The notes beneath the pieces were generated by a model. The model did not search any database. It was not told the origin of the DNA and worked only from the letters and a program-made list of their open reading frames with translations. A program made the translations under genes and the position numbers. Below, one piece after another: positions 50,086 through 57,211 of a DNA stretch of 64,000 bases. The stretch is from Cytophagales bacterium (lineage in GTDB: Bacteria; Bacteroidota; Bacteroidia; Cytophagales; Cyclobacteriaceae), in the NCBI GenBank assembly GCA_033344775.1, contig JAWPMT010000005.1:310001-374000 (forward strand), given 5' to 3'. Position 1 is the first letter of the stretch. Every line of letters starts with the position of its first letter.

Positions 50086-50646
50086 ATGGAATACGCTTTC
50101 AGAAAATCCGCATTTGAAAAAGAAAAGACCTACGTACTCGCCAAGGAAGGTATTGAAGTGACTGATCACGAAGGAAATAAAGTCACGTATCAATACTCAG
50201 ATATTGTTGAAGTGCATACCTCTTACGCCGCATCAAAAAACAATGCCTTTTATCAATGTGTGCTAAAAATGGCCAATGGTGCCTCGTTACAGCTCAAATC
50301 GCAACATTATAGGGGTATTGCCGATTTTGAGGACCGTAACGAAATGTATAGTGCCTTTGTACAGGGGCTTCACCAACTGTTGGCACTTGCCAATCCTGCC
50401 GTAGCTTACAAAAAAGGAGTTGGTATAGTGGGTTATGTCGTTAGTATGATCGTTTTCATTATTGCAGGCTTGTTATTCCCCATCATTTCAGTATTGGCAC
50501 TTATTGCCGGTAGTCTTTTGTACGGTATTATCGGAGTGATAGGAAGCATCTTCCTTCTCATTAAAATGGTGAAATACACGAAAAAGAACAGGCCCGGGAA
50601 ATACACGCCGGATAGTATTCCCGGGAATTTGTTGCCAGCCGCCTAA
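50086..50646 (+). CDS. PH-like membrane protein of unknown function
   Basis: 186 residues. The first 100 residues look like a small beta domain of pleckstrin-homology type (KTYVLAKEGIEVTDHEGNKVTYQYSDIVEVHTSY). Two or three hydrophobic helices follow (about 112-160, VGYVVSMIVFIIAGLLFPIISVLALIAGSLL) with a basic tail. Cytoplasmic PH-like domains on membrane anchors are common in Bacteroidota, with unknown roles. It is a single-gene unit, divergent from the TonB operon and convergent with the M1 peptidase gene. Confidence 0.75.
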   Translation: MEYAFRKSAFEKEKTYVLAKEGIEVTDHEGNKVTYQYSDIVEVHTSYAASKNNAFYQCVLKMANGASLQLKSQHYRGIADFEDRNEMYSAFVQGLHQLLALANPAVAYKKGVGIVGYVVSMIVFIIAGLLFPIISVLALIAGSLLYGIIGVIGSIFLLIKMVKYTKKNRPGKYTPDSIPGNLLPAA

Positions 50647-50761
50647 GTTTTTTGACCACTGCTTTAGGATTCCAAATAGAATATGAAAAAAACAAGTCCT
50701 CCCCGGCGAACCGAAGAGGACATTGATATGGTTTGTATAGCGAAAAGGCTACAACACTACA

Positions 50762-52987
50762 TTATTGCTTCTTTTTAAATTTTTCAAAGGCGTTATCCCC
50801 TTCCACTTTAGGAAAGACGTTGTTATTCATGTCCACATCAGCAATTTCCTGATTGGGGTCCACTACGATACTGATCACTTCTTTCTCTTTGAGGAAAGAA
50901 TGCTTGTATTCTGCCTCATTGTGTCTCCATACTTCTGCGGGTAGCACTTCTCTCTCAGTGGTACCATCAGCATAAGTCCATTCAATGATAATGGGCATGA
51001 CCAACCCTCCTCGGTTTTTGAACGTAAGGACGTAGATGTTTTTCCCAGATAAAGACGCTTGTAGTTCATCCTCGTTAATACGACTAAGGTATTGTCCATA
51101 AGAACCATCCCCGGTAGGCAACACAGAAATCATTTCCGGGCCATTGCTAAAATCGTTCCCTTGCGAGTTCCCAGAACCAGAAATCTTCGAAGACTTACCT
51201 TTCCTTGGCCGGTTTTCAAGGCTGCCTTCTTCCTGCATGGTCTGCATCCACTTCACTTCTGCCAGCTCAATGTCTACATTATCCGTGGTAAAATACCATC
51301 CTCTCCAAAACCAGTCTAAATCCGTTGCTGTCACATCTTCTATGGTTCTGAACATATCAGCAGGATTAGGGTGTTTGAATTTCCATCGATTGGCGTATTC
51401 TTTAAAAGCCTCATCAAACAACTCCTGTCCAATGATAGAATTTCTGAGCATCTGAAATCCGACGGTAGGCTTCTGGTAAAAGTTGCTACCCATCTGAGAG
51501 AGCAAATCATTGTCCGCATTGGTCATGATCGGGCGAAGGATACTTTTGTCTCCTTTCATGAAAGGAACAATGCTCTTGGGCTCGGTATGGCTCCACTGAG
51601 GATATCGTTCAGCCAGTGTTTTTTGATGAACATAGGTATTCAATCCTTCGTCCATCCACATCCACTTTCGCTCATCAGAACTCACGATCATCGGGAACCA
51701 GTTATGCCCCACTTCATGCACGATCGTACTGGTCATTCCACGTCGAGCTCCTTCGGATATTTCTCCATTGACCGGGCGACCACCATTAAAGGAAATCATG
51801 GGGTACTCGATACCGATATTTGAAGTATTGACCGAAATACAAACTGGATAAGGGTAGTCAAAGGTTGTCTCGGAATACACTTCCAGCGCATTTTTGATGG
51901 CCATCGTAGACTCTTCTGTCCATACTGGAAGCCCTTCTTTAGGATAGAAACTCATGGCCAGGACATTGTTAGTAGGCAGTTTCACAGCCATAGCATCCCA
52001 AATGAATTTACGGGAAGTAGCAAAAGCCACATCCCTCACGTTCTCGGCACGGAATTTCCAGGTTTTCGTCGAGCTAGATTTCTTTTTCTCATTTTTTCTA
52101 GCTTCCTGAGGAGTCACAATCATTACCAGTTTGTCTGTGGACTGTCTGGCCTTCTTTAATCTTTCTATTTGCGTTGAGGACAGTACTTCTGACTCATTGA
52201 TCAGTGCGCCTGTAGAAGCCACAATGTGATCTGCAGGAACCGTGATCTCCACATCATAATCTCCAAACTCCAGGGCAAACTCACCTAATTTCTGGAACTG
52301 CTTGTTTTGCCAGCCATCGGTATCATTGTAAACCGCCATTCGAGGAAACCAGTGGCCCAACAAAAAGACCTTGTTATCGTCCTCCGGAAAGTACTCATAA
52401 CCTTCTCTTGAAAGTAAAAAATCTGCTCTATTCGTGATATAATTCTTCCATTTGATAGAAAAAGTAATTTTCGAATCAGGCTGCAACGATTCTGGAAGGT
52501 CCAATCGCATCATGGTCCTGATCTCACGGTATTTCAAGTTTTTACCTGCTTCATCTTTGACCGAAATAATCTCTGTGCCTGCAGGAAAATCAATGGCTCT
52601 CAAAATCCGTTGGGCCTGTAGCGATGAGATGCTATCTTTTACCCCGCCAAAGACATAATTGAAATCCGAACCGTCTTTCCTGTTGATATTTTGCTCGAGG
52701 TTGATCCACAAGAATTTCAGGGCATCAGGAGAGTTATTGTAATAGGTAATGGTCTCTTCACCCTCCAGGACATTGTTCTGTTCATCGATGGAGGCTTTGA
52801 TTTGATAGTCAGCGCGTTGTTGCCAGTATTCTGCACCAGGAGTTCCCGAGGCCGTCCGATAAGGACTAGGTGACTCGATCAAGCGATCAATCGCTTCAAA
52901 TTTTCCTGAATAAGGAGGGGTTTCCTGTGCAACCAGAGAAAGACTGACCGCAAACACAAGCAGCGTGCTTAATACTATGTTTTTCAT
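50762..52987 (-). CDS. M1-family metallopeptidase (aminopeptidase N-like)
   Basis: 741 residues with a signal peptide (MKNIVLSTLLVFAVSLSLVAQ). The zinc site is HEVGHNW (H424, E425, H428) with the third ligand E447 in MWMDEGLNTYVH, exactly the H-E-x2-H-x18-E spacing of M1 enzymes. The exopeptidase loop reads NIGIEYPMISFNGG, the GxMEN-like position. An N-terminal beta domain (IKASIDEQNNVLEGEETITYYNNS) precedes it. It should hydrolyse peptides in the periplasm or outside the cell. It is a single-gene unit; a serine/glycine-rich linker near 610-630 (KSSKISGSGNSQGNDF) is slightly unusual. Confidence 0.95.
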   Translation of the reverse strand: MKNIVLSTLLVFAVSLSLVAQETPPYSGKFEAIDRLIESPSPYRTASGTPGAEYWQQRADYQIKASIDEQNNVLEGEETITYYNNSPDALKFLWINLEQNINRKDGSDFNYVFGGVKDSISSLQAQRILRAIDFPAGTEIISVKDEAGKNLKYREIRTMMRLDLPESLQPDSKITFSIKWKNYITNRADFLLSREGYEYFPEDDNKVFLLGHWFPRMAVYNDTDGWQNKQFQKLGEFALEFGDYDVEITVPADHIVASTGALINESEVLSSTQIERLKKARQSTDKLVMIVTPQEARKNEKKKSSSTKTWKFRAENVRDVAFATSRKFIWDAMAVKLPTNNVLAMSFYPKEGLPVWTEESTMAIKNALEVYSETTFDYPYPVCISVNTSNIGIEYPMISFNGGRPVNGEISEGARRGMTSTIVHEVGHNWFPMIVSSDERKWMWMDEGLNTYVHQKTLAERYPQWSHTEPKSIVPFMKGDKSILRPIMTNADNDLLSQMGSNFYQKPTVGFQMLRNSIIGQELFDEAFKEYANRWKFKHPNPADMFRTIEDVTATDLDWFWRGWYFTTDNVDIELAEVKWMQTMQEEGSLENRPRKGKSSKISGSGNSQGNDFSNGPEMISVLPTGDGSYGQYLSRINEDELQASLSGKNIYVLTFKNRGGLVMPIIIEWTYADGTTEREVLPAEVWRHNEAEYKHSFLKEKEVISIVVDPNQEIADVDMNNNVFPKVEGDNAFEKFKKKQ

Positions 52988-53128
52988 AAGAAAGAATTTC
53001 GATCAGCCAAGATATACGGTTTGAATTGGCTCATGAGAGGGATTGTGGTTGACCGGTGCATTTCTTCCGTAAGTGATCATTCGCAATTCATTATTTTTAT
53101 GAATTGAAACCACAGCGCATAGACACAA

Positions 53129-53608
53129 ATGGGATTACCAGAAAACTCCAAACTCCTTGTCACGAAGGAAGGAGATCAATTAACCGTTGAATTGACACAC
53201 AGATCTTTCAAAAACACCCTGTTTTGGTTCTTCATGACTGGTCTATGGGGTTTTACTTTCTGGGGCTTTATCACCAATGACGCGCCCATCGTATTTCTAT
53301 TTCCTATTGGTCTTATGATGCTGTTATCCCCAATCGTATTTCTTTTCTTTTTAATCGGAAAACGAATGATTATCATCGATCAGGAGTACTTCACCTTTAT
53401 CTGGTCACTCTTTGGATTTAATCGTACAAAAAAGAGAAAATGGAAGAATCTGAAAGAAATTCGGAAGGTGAGCATGTACAAAAGCAAACGAAAATGGGTC
53501 TATGGCATTGGACTCTATTTTAATGGAGAAAAAAAGATCAAATTCGGCTCGTATTTGAGTGATGAAGATCGAAATTTTTTGATGCGAACATTGGAGAAGC
53601 TTAAGTAG
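53129..53608 (+). CDS. Small membrane protein with PH-like tail, unknown function
   Basis: 159 residues. A short N-terminal beta-type segment precedes two hydrophobic helices (about 33-52 and 57-80: LFWFFMTGLWGFTFWGFIT, FLFPIGLMMLLSPIVFLFFLIG). The C-terminal half is a basic beta domain (DQEYFTFIWSLFGFNRTKKRKWKNLKEIRKV). I do not recognise a named family. It lies divergent from the M1 peptidase and convergent with the Nudix gene. Confidence 0.72.
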   Translation: MGLPENSKLLVTKEGDQLTVELTHRSFKNTLFWFFMTGLWGFTFWGFITNDAPIVFLFPIGLMMLLSPIVFLFFLIGKRMIIIDQEYFTFIWSLFGFNRTKKRKWKNLKEIRKVSMYKSKRKWVYGIGLYFNGEKKIKFGSYLSDEDRNFLMRTLEKLK

Positions 53609-53628
53609 GGGTTAGAAAACCTCACCCC
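53608..53628. terminator. Weak hairpin between convergent genes
   Basis: GGGGTTAG-AAAA-CCTCACCCC-type pairing (eight-base stem with one mismatch and an AAAA loop) lies directly after the membrane-protein stop codon. There is no T-run. Confidence 0.33.
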
Positions 53629-53641
53629 GAGATAATGCATT

Positions 53642-54355
53642 TCAAAATGACATCCCTTCATTAACGGGATGAATATCATCACAGCCTTCATACTCAAACG
53701 AGACCTCTCCCCTCTTCGCATTAAGTACCAGCCTATGCCTGGCTCCAATGACACGAGCATCTGCCGTACCATATCCCGCATCGCCTTCGTACATGCAAAT
53801 GAAAGCGCTTTCTTTCTGATCAATCACAGGTAATACAAATACGGGTTTTAGCTCGTTCATAGCTTGTTTCGCCTCATTCACAGAATTGCACTTACTGATC
53901 AACTGTAAACTCATGATTGTCGGAGGCATCATCGCCAACTTACCTGCTTTCAATTCATCAATCGCTGCCTGCGGGTGTATCCAGAGATGTTGTTTGATTT
54001 CTTGATCATCGATGATCACTTCCGGGGCATGATCGGGTAATGCTCCAAAGAAAAACCAGGTCGCAAACCGACGAGGTTCCGCCTTGGGTGTCGTCCAATG
54101 CCTGAAGAAAAACAGATCATCCGCAAAAATGTCTACACTGGTCTCTTCTTTGGTCTCTCGAACTGCAGCAATTTTGGCGGCATCCAGATCATCTTTTCCT
54201 CGTTCAGTTTCCGAATTTTCTACCTTTCCTCCCGGGAAAACCCAAAAACCACCAGCGAAATTCAGCTTTTTACTTCTTCTCAATAATAAGACTTGTAATT
54301 CACCTTCGTGATCACGGCATAGCATGATGGTGGATGCTGGTAGGGCTTCTGTCAT
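53642..54355 (-). CDS. Nudix hydrolase (NUDT7/NUDT19-like)
   Basis: 237 residues. It begins PASTIMLCRD, then LLLRRSKKLNFAGGFWVFPGG, and has the catalytic RETKEET of the Nudix box. Between the GGK and the REtkEE parts there is a longer spacer than the standard G-x5-E-x7-REuxEE (about 12 extra residues: NSETERGKDDLD), as in NUDT7/19-like enzymes acting on CoA derivatives. So it probably hydrolyses a nucleoside diphosphate derivative, perhaps a CoA ester. It is a single gene, about 300 bases from the second thioesterase. Confidence 0.85.
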   Translation of the reverse strand: MTEALPASTIMLCRDHEGELQVLLLRRSKKLNFAGGFWVFPGGKVENSETERGKDDLDAAKIAAVRETKEETSVDIFADDLFFFRHWTTPKAEPRRFATWFFFGALPDHAPEVIIDDQEIKQHLWIHPQAAIDELKAGKLAMMPPTIMSLQLISKCNSVNEAKQAMNELKPVFVLPVIDQKESAFICMYEGDAGYGTADARVIGARHRLVLNAKRGEVSFEYEGCDDIHPVNEGMSF

Positions 54356-54657
54356 GGGAAGGTAAACTTAGCTTTTAGTAGGGAATATTTGGCGTAAGGG
54401 CCGCGCAACCTCGCATATATGGGATGAAAAAATACAACGGGAATTGAATAATCGCTTGATGAAAGTCGATCGCTTCAGACTAACACCGGAAAAACATACC
54501 TGACTAAATCAAAAAAACCATCCTGGAAAACCAGGATGGTTTAAATATGTTGTGCGAGGTGAATTGTTATCGAACTTCTTGGAGGGTTTAACAGCGTTTA
54601 CTTAATGGGCCTATTTCTTTTTGAGCGTTGAATTGCAGGCAGATAATTTGGTTCACT
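54356..54657. other. Intergenic region between the NRPS operon end and the Nudix gene
   Basis: About 300 bases hold the terminator at 54511-54542 and presumably the Nudix promoter. I see no gene or RNA element in the rest. Confidence 0.6.
54511..54542 (-). terminator. Rho-independent terminator of the right NRPS operon
   Basis: A perfect 12-bp stem (AAACCATCCTGG and its complement) with a 4-base loop is followed on the minus strand by a T-run (plus-strand A-run 54511-54517). It lies about 115 bases after the thioesterase stop and marks the end of the operon. Confidence 0.88.
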
Positions 54658-55401
54658 TCAGCTATTCAAATCTTCTAAAGCCATTTTACTATCATTCATG
54701 CGAATCAACGTACGATTGATAATATCGGTAATGGCGATGGTTTCATCATGCAAAAAAAAGTGGCCTCCATCGAAGTAATGGGTACTACAGGTGCCAGTTG
54801 TATGTTTTTCCCATTCGCCACACTGTTCCGGGGTTAAATCATCTTCTTTTCCAAGAAACACCGTCATATTCTGGCTCAAGGCTTGAATTTCACCCTGGTG
54901 CTCATAAGTTTCAGCGATTTTAAAATCGTTTTTCAACAAAGGCAGGAATAGCTCGAGTAATTCAGGATGATTGAAGAACTCAGGTGGGGTACCTCCCAAA
55001 TTGATCACTTCCTTTTTGAAATCTTCATTATCCATTAGATGATATTTTTTTTCATCTTGCCTTTCAACATGAGGGGCCCCTCTTCCGGCGAAGAATAAAT
55101 GCATGGGTTCCGCTAAGGAAGTGTGATTAATTTTATGGGCCAATAGATGTGCGATTATGGCTCCCATACTATGTCCAAAAAAGGCATAGGGTGATTCAAT
55201 TAGTTCTTCGTATATATGATGAAAAATGTCATCTGTTGCTTCATATATATCATTATACAAAGGTTCCTGAATTCGCTTTCCTCTACCAGCCAATTCAATG
55301 GGTCTTAGTTCTATTGAAGGATCCAAATGTTGTTTCCACTTCTTGAAAATTACGGCCGAGCCTCCTGCGTAAGGGAAACAAAATAGTTTTAGTTTATTCA
55401 T
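54658..55401 (-). CDS. Type II thioesterase, second copy
   Basis: 247 residues from ATG 55401 (an in-frame TTG at 55425 would add eight). FCFPYAGGSAVIFKKW, the nucleophile elbow FFGHSMG, an aspartate in GKEDDLTPEQ and the histidine in DGGHFFLHDE give a complete triad. It matches the thioesterase at 26693-27436 along its whole length and has the same number of residues, so they are paralogues. It is the last gene of the right NRPS operon before the terminator and should clear mis-loaded carrier domains of the NRPS. Confidence 0.92.
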   Translation of the reverse strand: MNKLKLFCFPYAGGSAVIFKKWKQHLDPSIELRPIELAGRGKRIQEPLYNDIYEATDDIFHHIYEELIESPYAFFGHSMGAIIAHLLAHKINHTSLAEPMHLFFAGRGAPHVERQDEKKYHLMDNEDFKKEVINLGGTPPEFFNHPELLELFLPLLKNDFKIAETYEHQGEIQALSQNMTVFLGKEDDLTPEQCGEWEKHTTGTCSTHYFDGGHFFLHDETIAITDIINRTLIRMNDSKMALEDLNS

Positions 55402-55502
55402 ATCAATCAATTCAATACGGTTCAAATCAAACCATTCACATTAATAAGGATCAAGTTTTATCCCTACTTTAATTTTATTAATTCGAGATTATTCAAATAT
55501 GC

Positions 55503-55880
55503 CTAATCCTCATAATAGCCTGGGTATTCACCCTCTTCATTAATCTTTGGCTCGTGTTCTTGTGCCCATTCATTGACTATTTTTTGCCTTTCTTCTGCTG
55601 AAGAGCCGTTCAATAATTCATATTGTACCATTTTTATCCATGGTCCCTGAATGAACGCTTTCATAGCTTCGTTCAGCGGGTTTTCAAAGATATTTTTTAT
55701 CTCTTTTTGAAGGTTCTCCGTTTCGGAAATGTATCTGCAGTTTATTGGCTTTTCATCAACAATAGCGAAAATTCCAAATACTGCTTTCTCTTCCGGCAAT
55801 TCTTCCAGGTTATCTTTTTTCTCAAGATTGAAATCTTTGTGATAGACTTCCTGTCTGATGATTGTTTCCGTTGCTTCCAT
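55503..55880 (-). CDS. Small protein with GIY-YIG-like pattern, NRPS-operon member
   Basis: 125 residues, soluble and acidic. The part AVFGIFAIVDEKPINCRYISETENLQKEI resembles the core of GIY-YIG domains: GIF for GIY, YIS for YIG, then T-x-N-L. The catalytic arginine expected a few residues later is absent (ENLQKEIKNIF), so nuclease activity is unlikely even if the fold is right. The rest (IQGPWIKMVQYELL, EYPGYYED) is unfamiliar. It lies between the aspartokinase and thioesterase genes of the right NRPS operon. The fold is a tentative reading; the function is unknown. Confidence 0.68.
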   Translation of the reverse strand: MEATETIIRQEVYHKDFNLEKKDNLEELPEEKAVFGIFAIVDEKPINCRYISETENLQKEIKNIFENPLNEAMKAFIQGPWIKMVQYELLNGSSAEERQKIVNEWAQEHEPKINEEGEYPGYYED

Positions 55881-55919
55881 AGATTTATTACGTTACATGT
55901 GTATAATTTAATAGTAAGA

Positions 55920-56062
55920 CTAGCGTAGTTGGCACATAGAATTACAGGTTTGTGATCTTTATCCGCTTCAACAAGTCGACTAATGTGATTTACCAAATCA
56001 ACCCCGGCCTGAGACCTCATACCTCCAACTATCCCTATGGTGCTCTCTTTATTAAGATCCAA
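55920..56062 (-). pseudogene. Remnant of an aspartate/glutamate racemase gene
   Basis: About 45 residues (TIGIVGGMRSQAGVDLVNHI...DKDHKPVILCANY) resemble the N-terminus of amino-acid racemases of the aspartate/glutamate type, which begin with IGIVGG and continue with a D-x-x-H-x-P-V segment. Homology then stops, and the frame runs into the next gene out of phase. A full racemase has about 230 residues, so most of the gene has been lost. The best start would be TTG at 56062. Its position between aspartokinase and thioesterase genes suggests that the cluster once supplied a D-amino acid here. Confidence 0.5.
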
Positions 56063-56188
56063 TGGTATACTCTTAATTGGTCTTAGTTGTCATGTTGAGG
56101 CTTTCCTTTCGTGTCTCAGGTTCCGGGTAACCACCGCATTCCTAAGCCGGAAAACGGCATTACTTCTCGTTAAATTGACAAAGGAGGA

Positions 56189-57100
56189 TCAGAAATAGAT
56201 ATTTTTCTCAGCACCAATTACGGTTCCTCTGAATTGTGTATTGAAAGTGTTTCTTACGATGAGGGGAATGTTATTTTCAGCAAGTAGTTCAATGGCTTTA
56301 TTGTGCACCAATACATTTGAACTGCATTTTGATAAATGCAACAGTTCTTCAAAACTAATTCTATCTAATGTTTCCGGATTATTTGAAATTTTTGGATCAG
56401 CTGTCATTACTCCATTCACATCTGTCCACTTTGTAACAGATTCAGCACTCAATGCAATTGCAAAAATAGCTGCAGTATAATCCGATCCACCTCTGCCTAA
56501 AGTTGTCGTGGTTCCACCTGGGGTTGCACCTATAAATCCAGTAGCTACAAAGTCACCAACATTTTGACTCCAATGATCTATGATATTTTTTATAGATGTG
56601 CTAAGATTGACATCTGCATTACCATGTTTTTCATCAGTTAATATAACCCGACGGGTATCCAGAAAGCTTACGCGTGAACCCCCGCTATTCAAAAAACGGG
56701 TAATTAGATTCGCTGATAATAATTCACCATAAGCCAAAATCTTATCGGATTCCACTTTTGAAACTAATCCATTGAGGTATGATTCTTTTGTGAAAGAAAA
56801 CAGCTCTTCTGTAATCAGAGAAAAATGCTTTTGGAATGAAATAACATCTTGTTGTTCAAGTAAAGCATTGACAAGTCGGTAATGAATTTTGAAAATATCA
56901 TTCAAGACCGCTTCATAACCGCCATTTTTTTCAGTGATTAGTTTGATCACCTCATTAAGTTTATCCGTTACCCCCTCCAAGGCGGAAACTACAATTACAA
57001 AGGGTTGACCTGCTTCCTTCAACTCATTTGTAATCATTAATATGTTTTGCAAAGATTTATATGAACTTATAGAAGTGCCTCCAAACTTTAAGATCTCCAT
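56189..57100 (-). CDS. Aspartokinase lacking ACT regulatory domains
   Basis: 303 residues from ATG 57100. The kinase fold is complete: KFGGTSISSYKS, VIVVSALEGVTDKL, SYLNGLVSKVESDKILAYGELLSA, FIGATPGGTTTTLGRGGSDYTAA, KWTDVNGVMTADP, RNTFNTQFRGTVIG. It phosphorylates aspartate to aspartyl phosphate. Primary-metabolism enzymes have 400-460 residues with two ACT domains for feedback by lysine or threonine; here the protein stops right where the first ACT domain would begin, and the bases after the stop encode no ACT sequence in another frame. Inside an NRPS operon it may be a feedback-free supplier of an aspartate-derived building block. Confidence 0.88.
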   Translation of the reverse strand: MEILKFGGTSISSYKSLQNILMITNELKEAGQPFVIVVSALEGVTDKLNEVIKLITEKNGGYEAVLNDIFKIHYRLVNALLEQQDVISFQKHFSLITEELFSFTKESYLNGLVSKVESDKILAYGELLSANLITRFLNSGGSRVSFLDTRRVILTDEKHGNADVNLSTSIKNIIDHWSQNVGDFVATGFIGATPGGTTTTLGRGGSDYTAAIFAIALSAESVTKWTDVNGVMTADPKISNNPETLDRISFEELLHLSKCSSNVLVHNKAIELLAENNIPLIVRNTFNTQFRGTVIGAEKNIYF

Positions 57101-57211
57101 CAATTACGTAAGGTTTATAAAATTGTGTATGTTTTGAAATGCCGGATAGTACATGATCGATCTGATCTAGCAGCGAGTACTATCAAAATTGAGAATATCT
57201 GATACCAGAGA

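Noticed and set aside
55742-56062. A 106-residue minus-strand open frame starting like a racemase.
   Set aside because: Only the first 45 or so residues resemble a racemase; the remainder overlaps the well-formed 125-residue gene in another frame, so I list a remnant rather than a gene.
56063-56188. Possible frameshifted ACT domain after the aspartokinase stop.
   Set aside because: I translated the minus strand past the stop; it gives short non-ACT sequence and then the racemase-like start, so the kinase is naturally short or was truncated by deletion, not by a simple frameshift.
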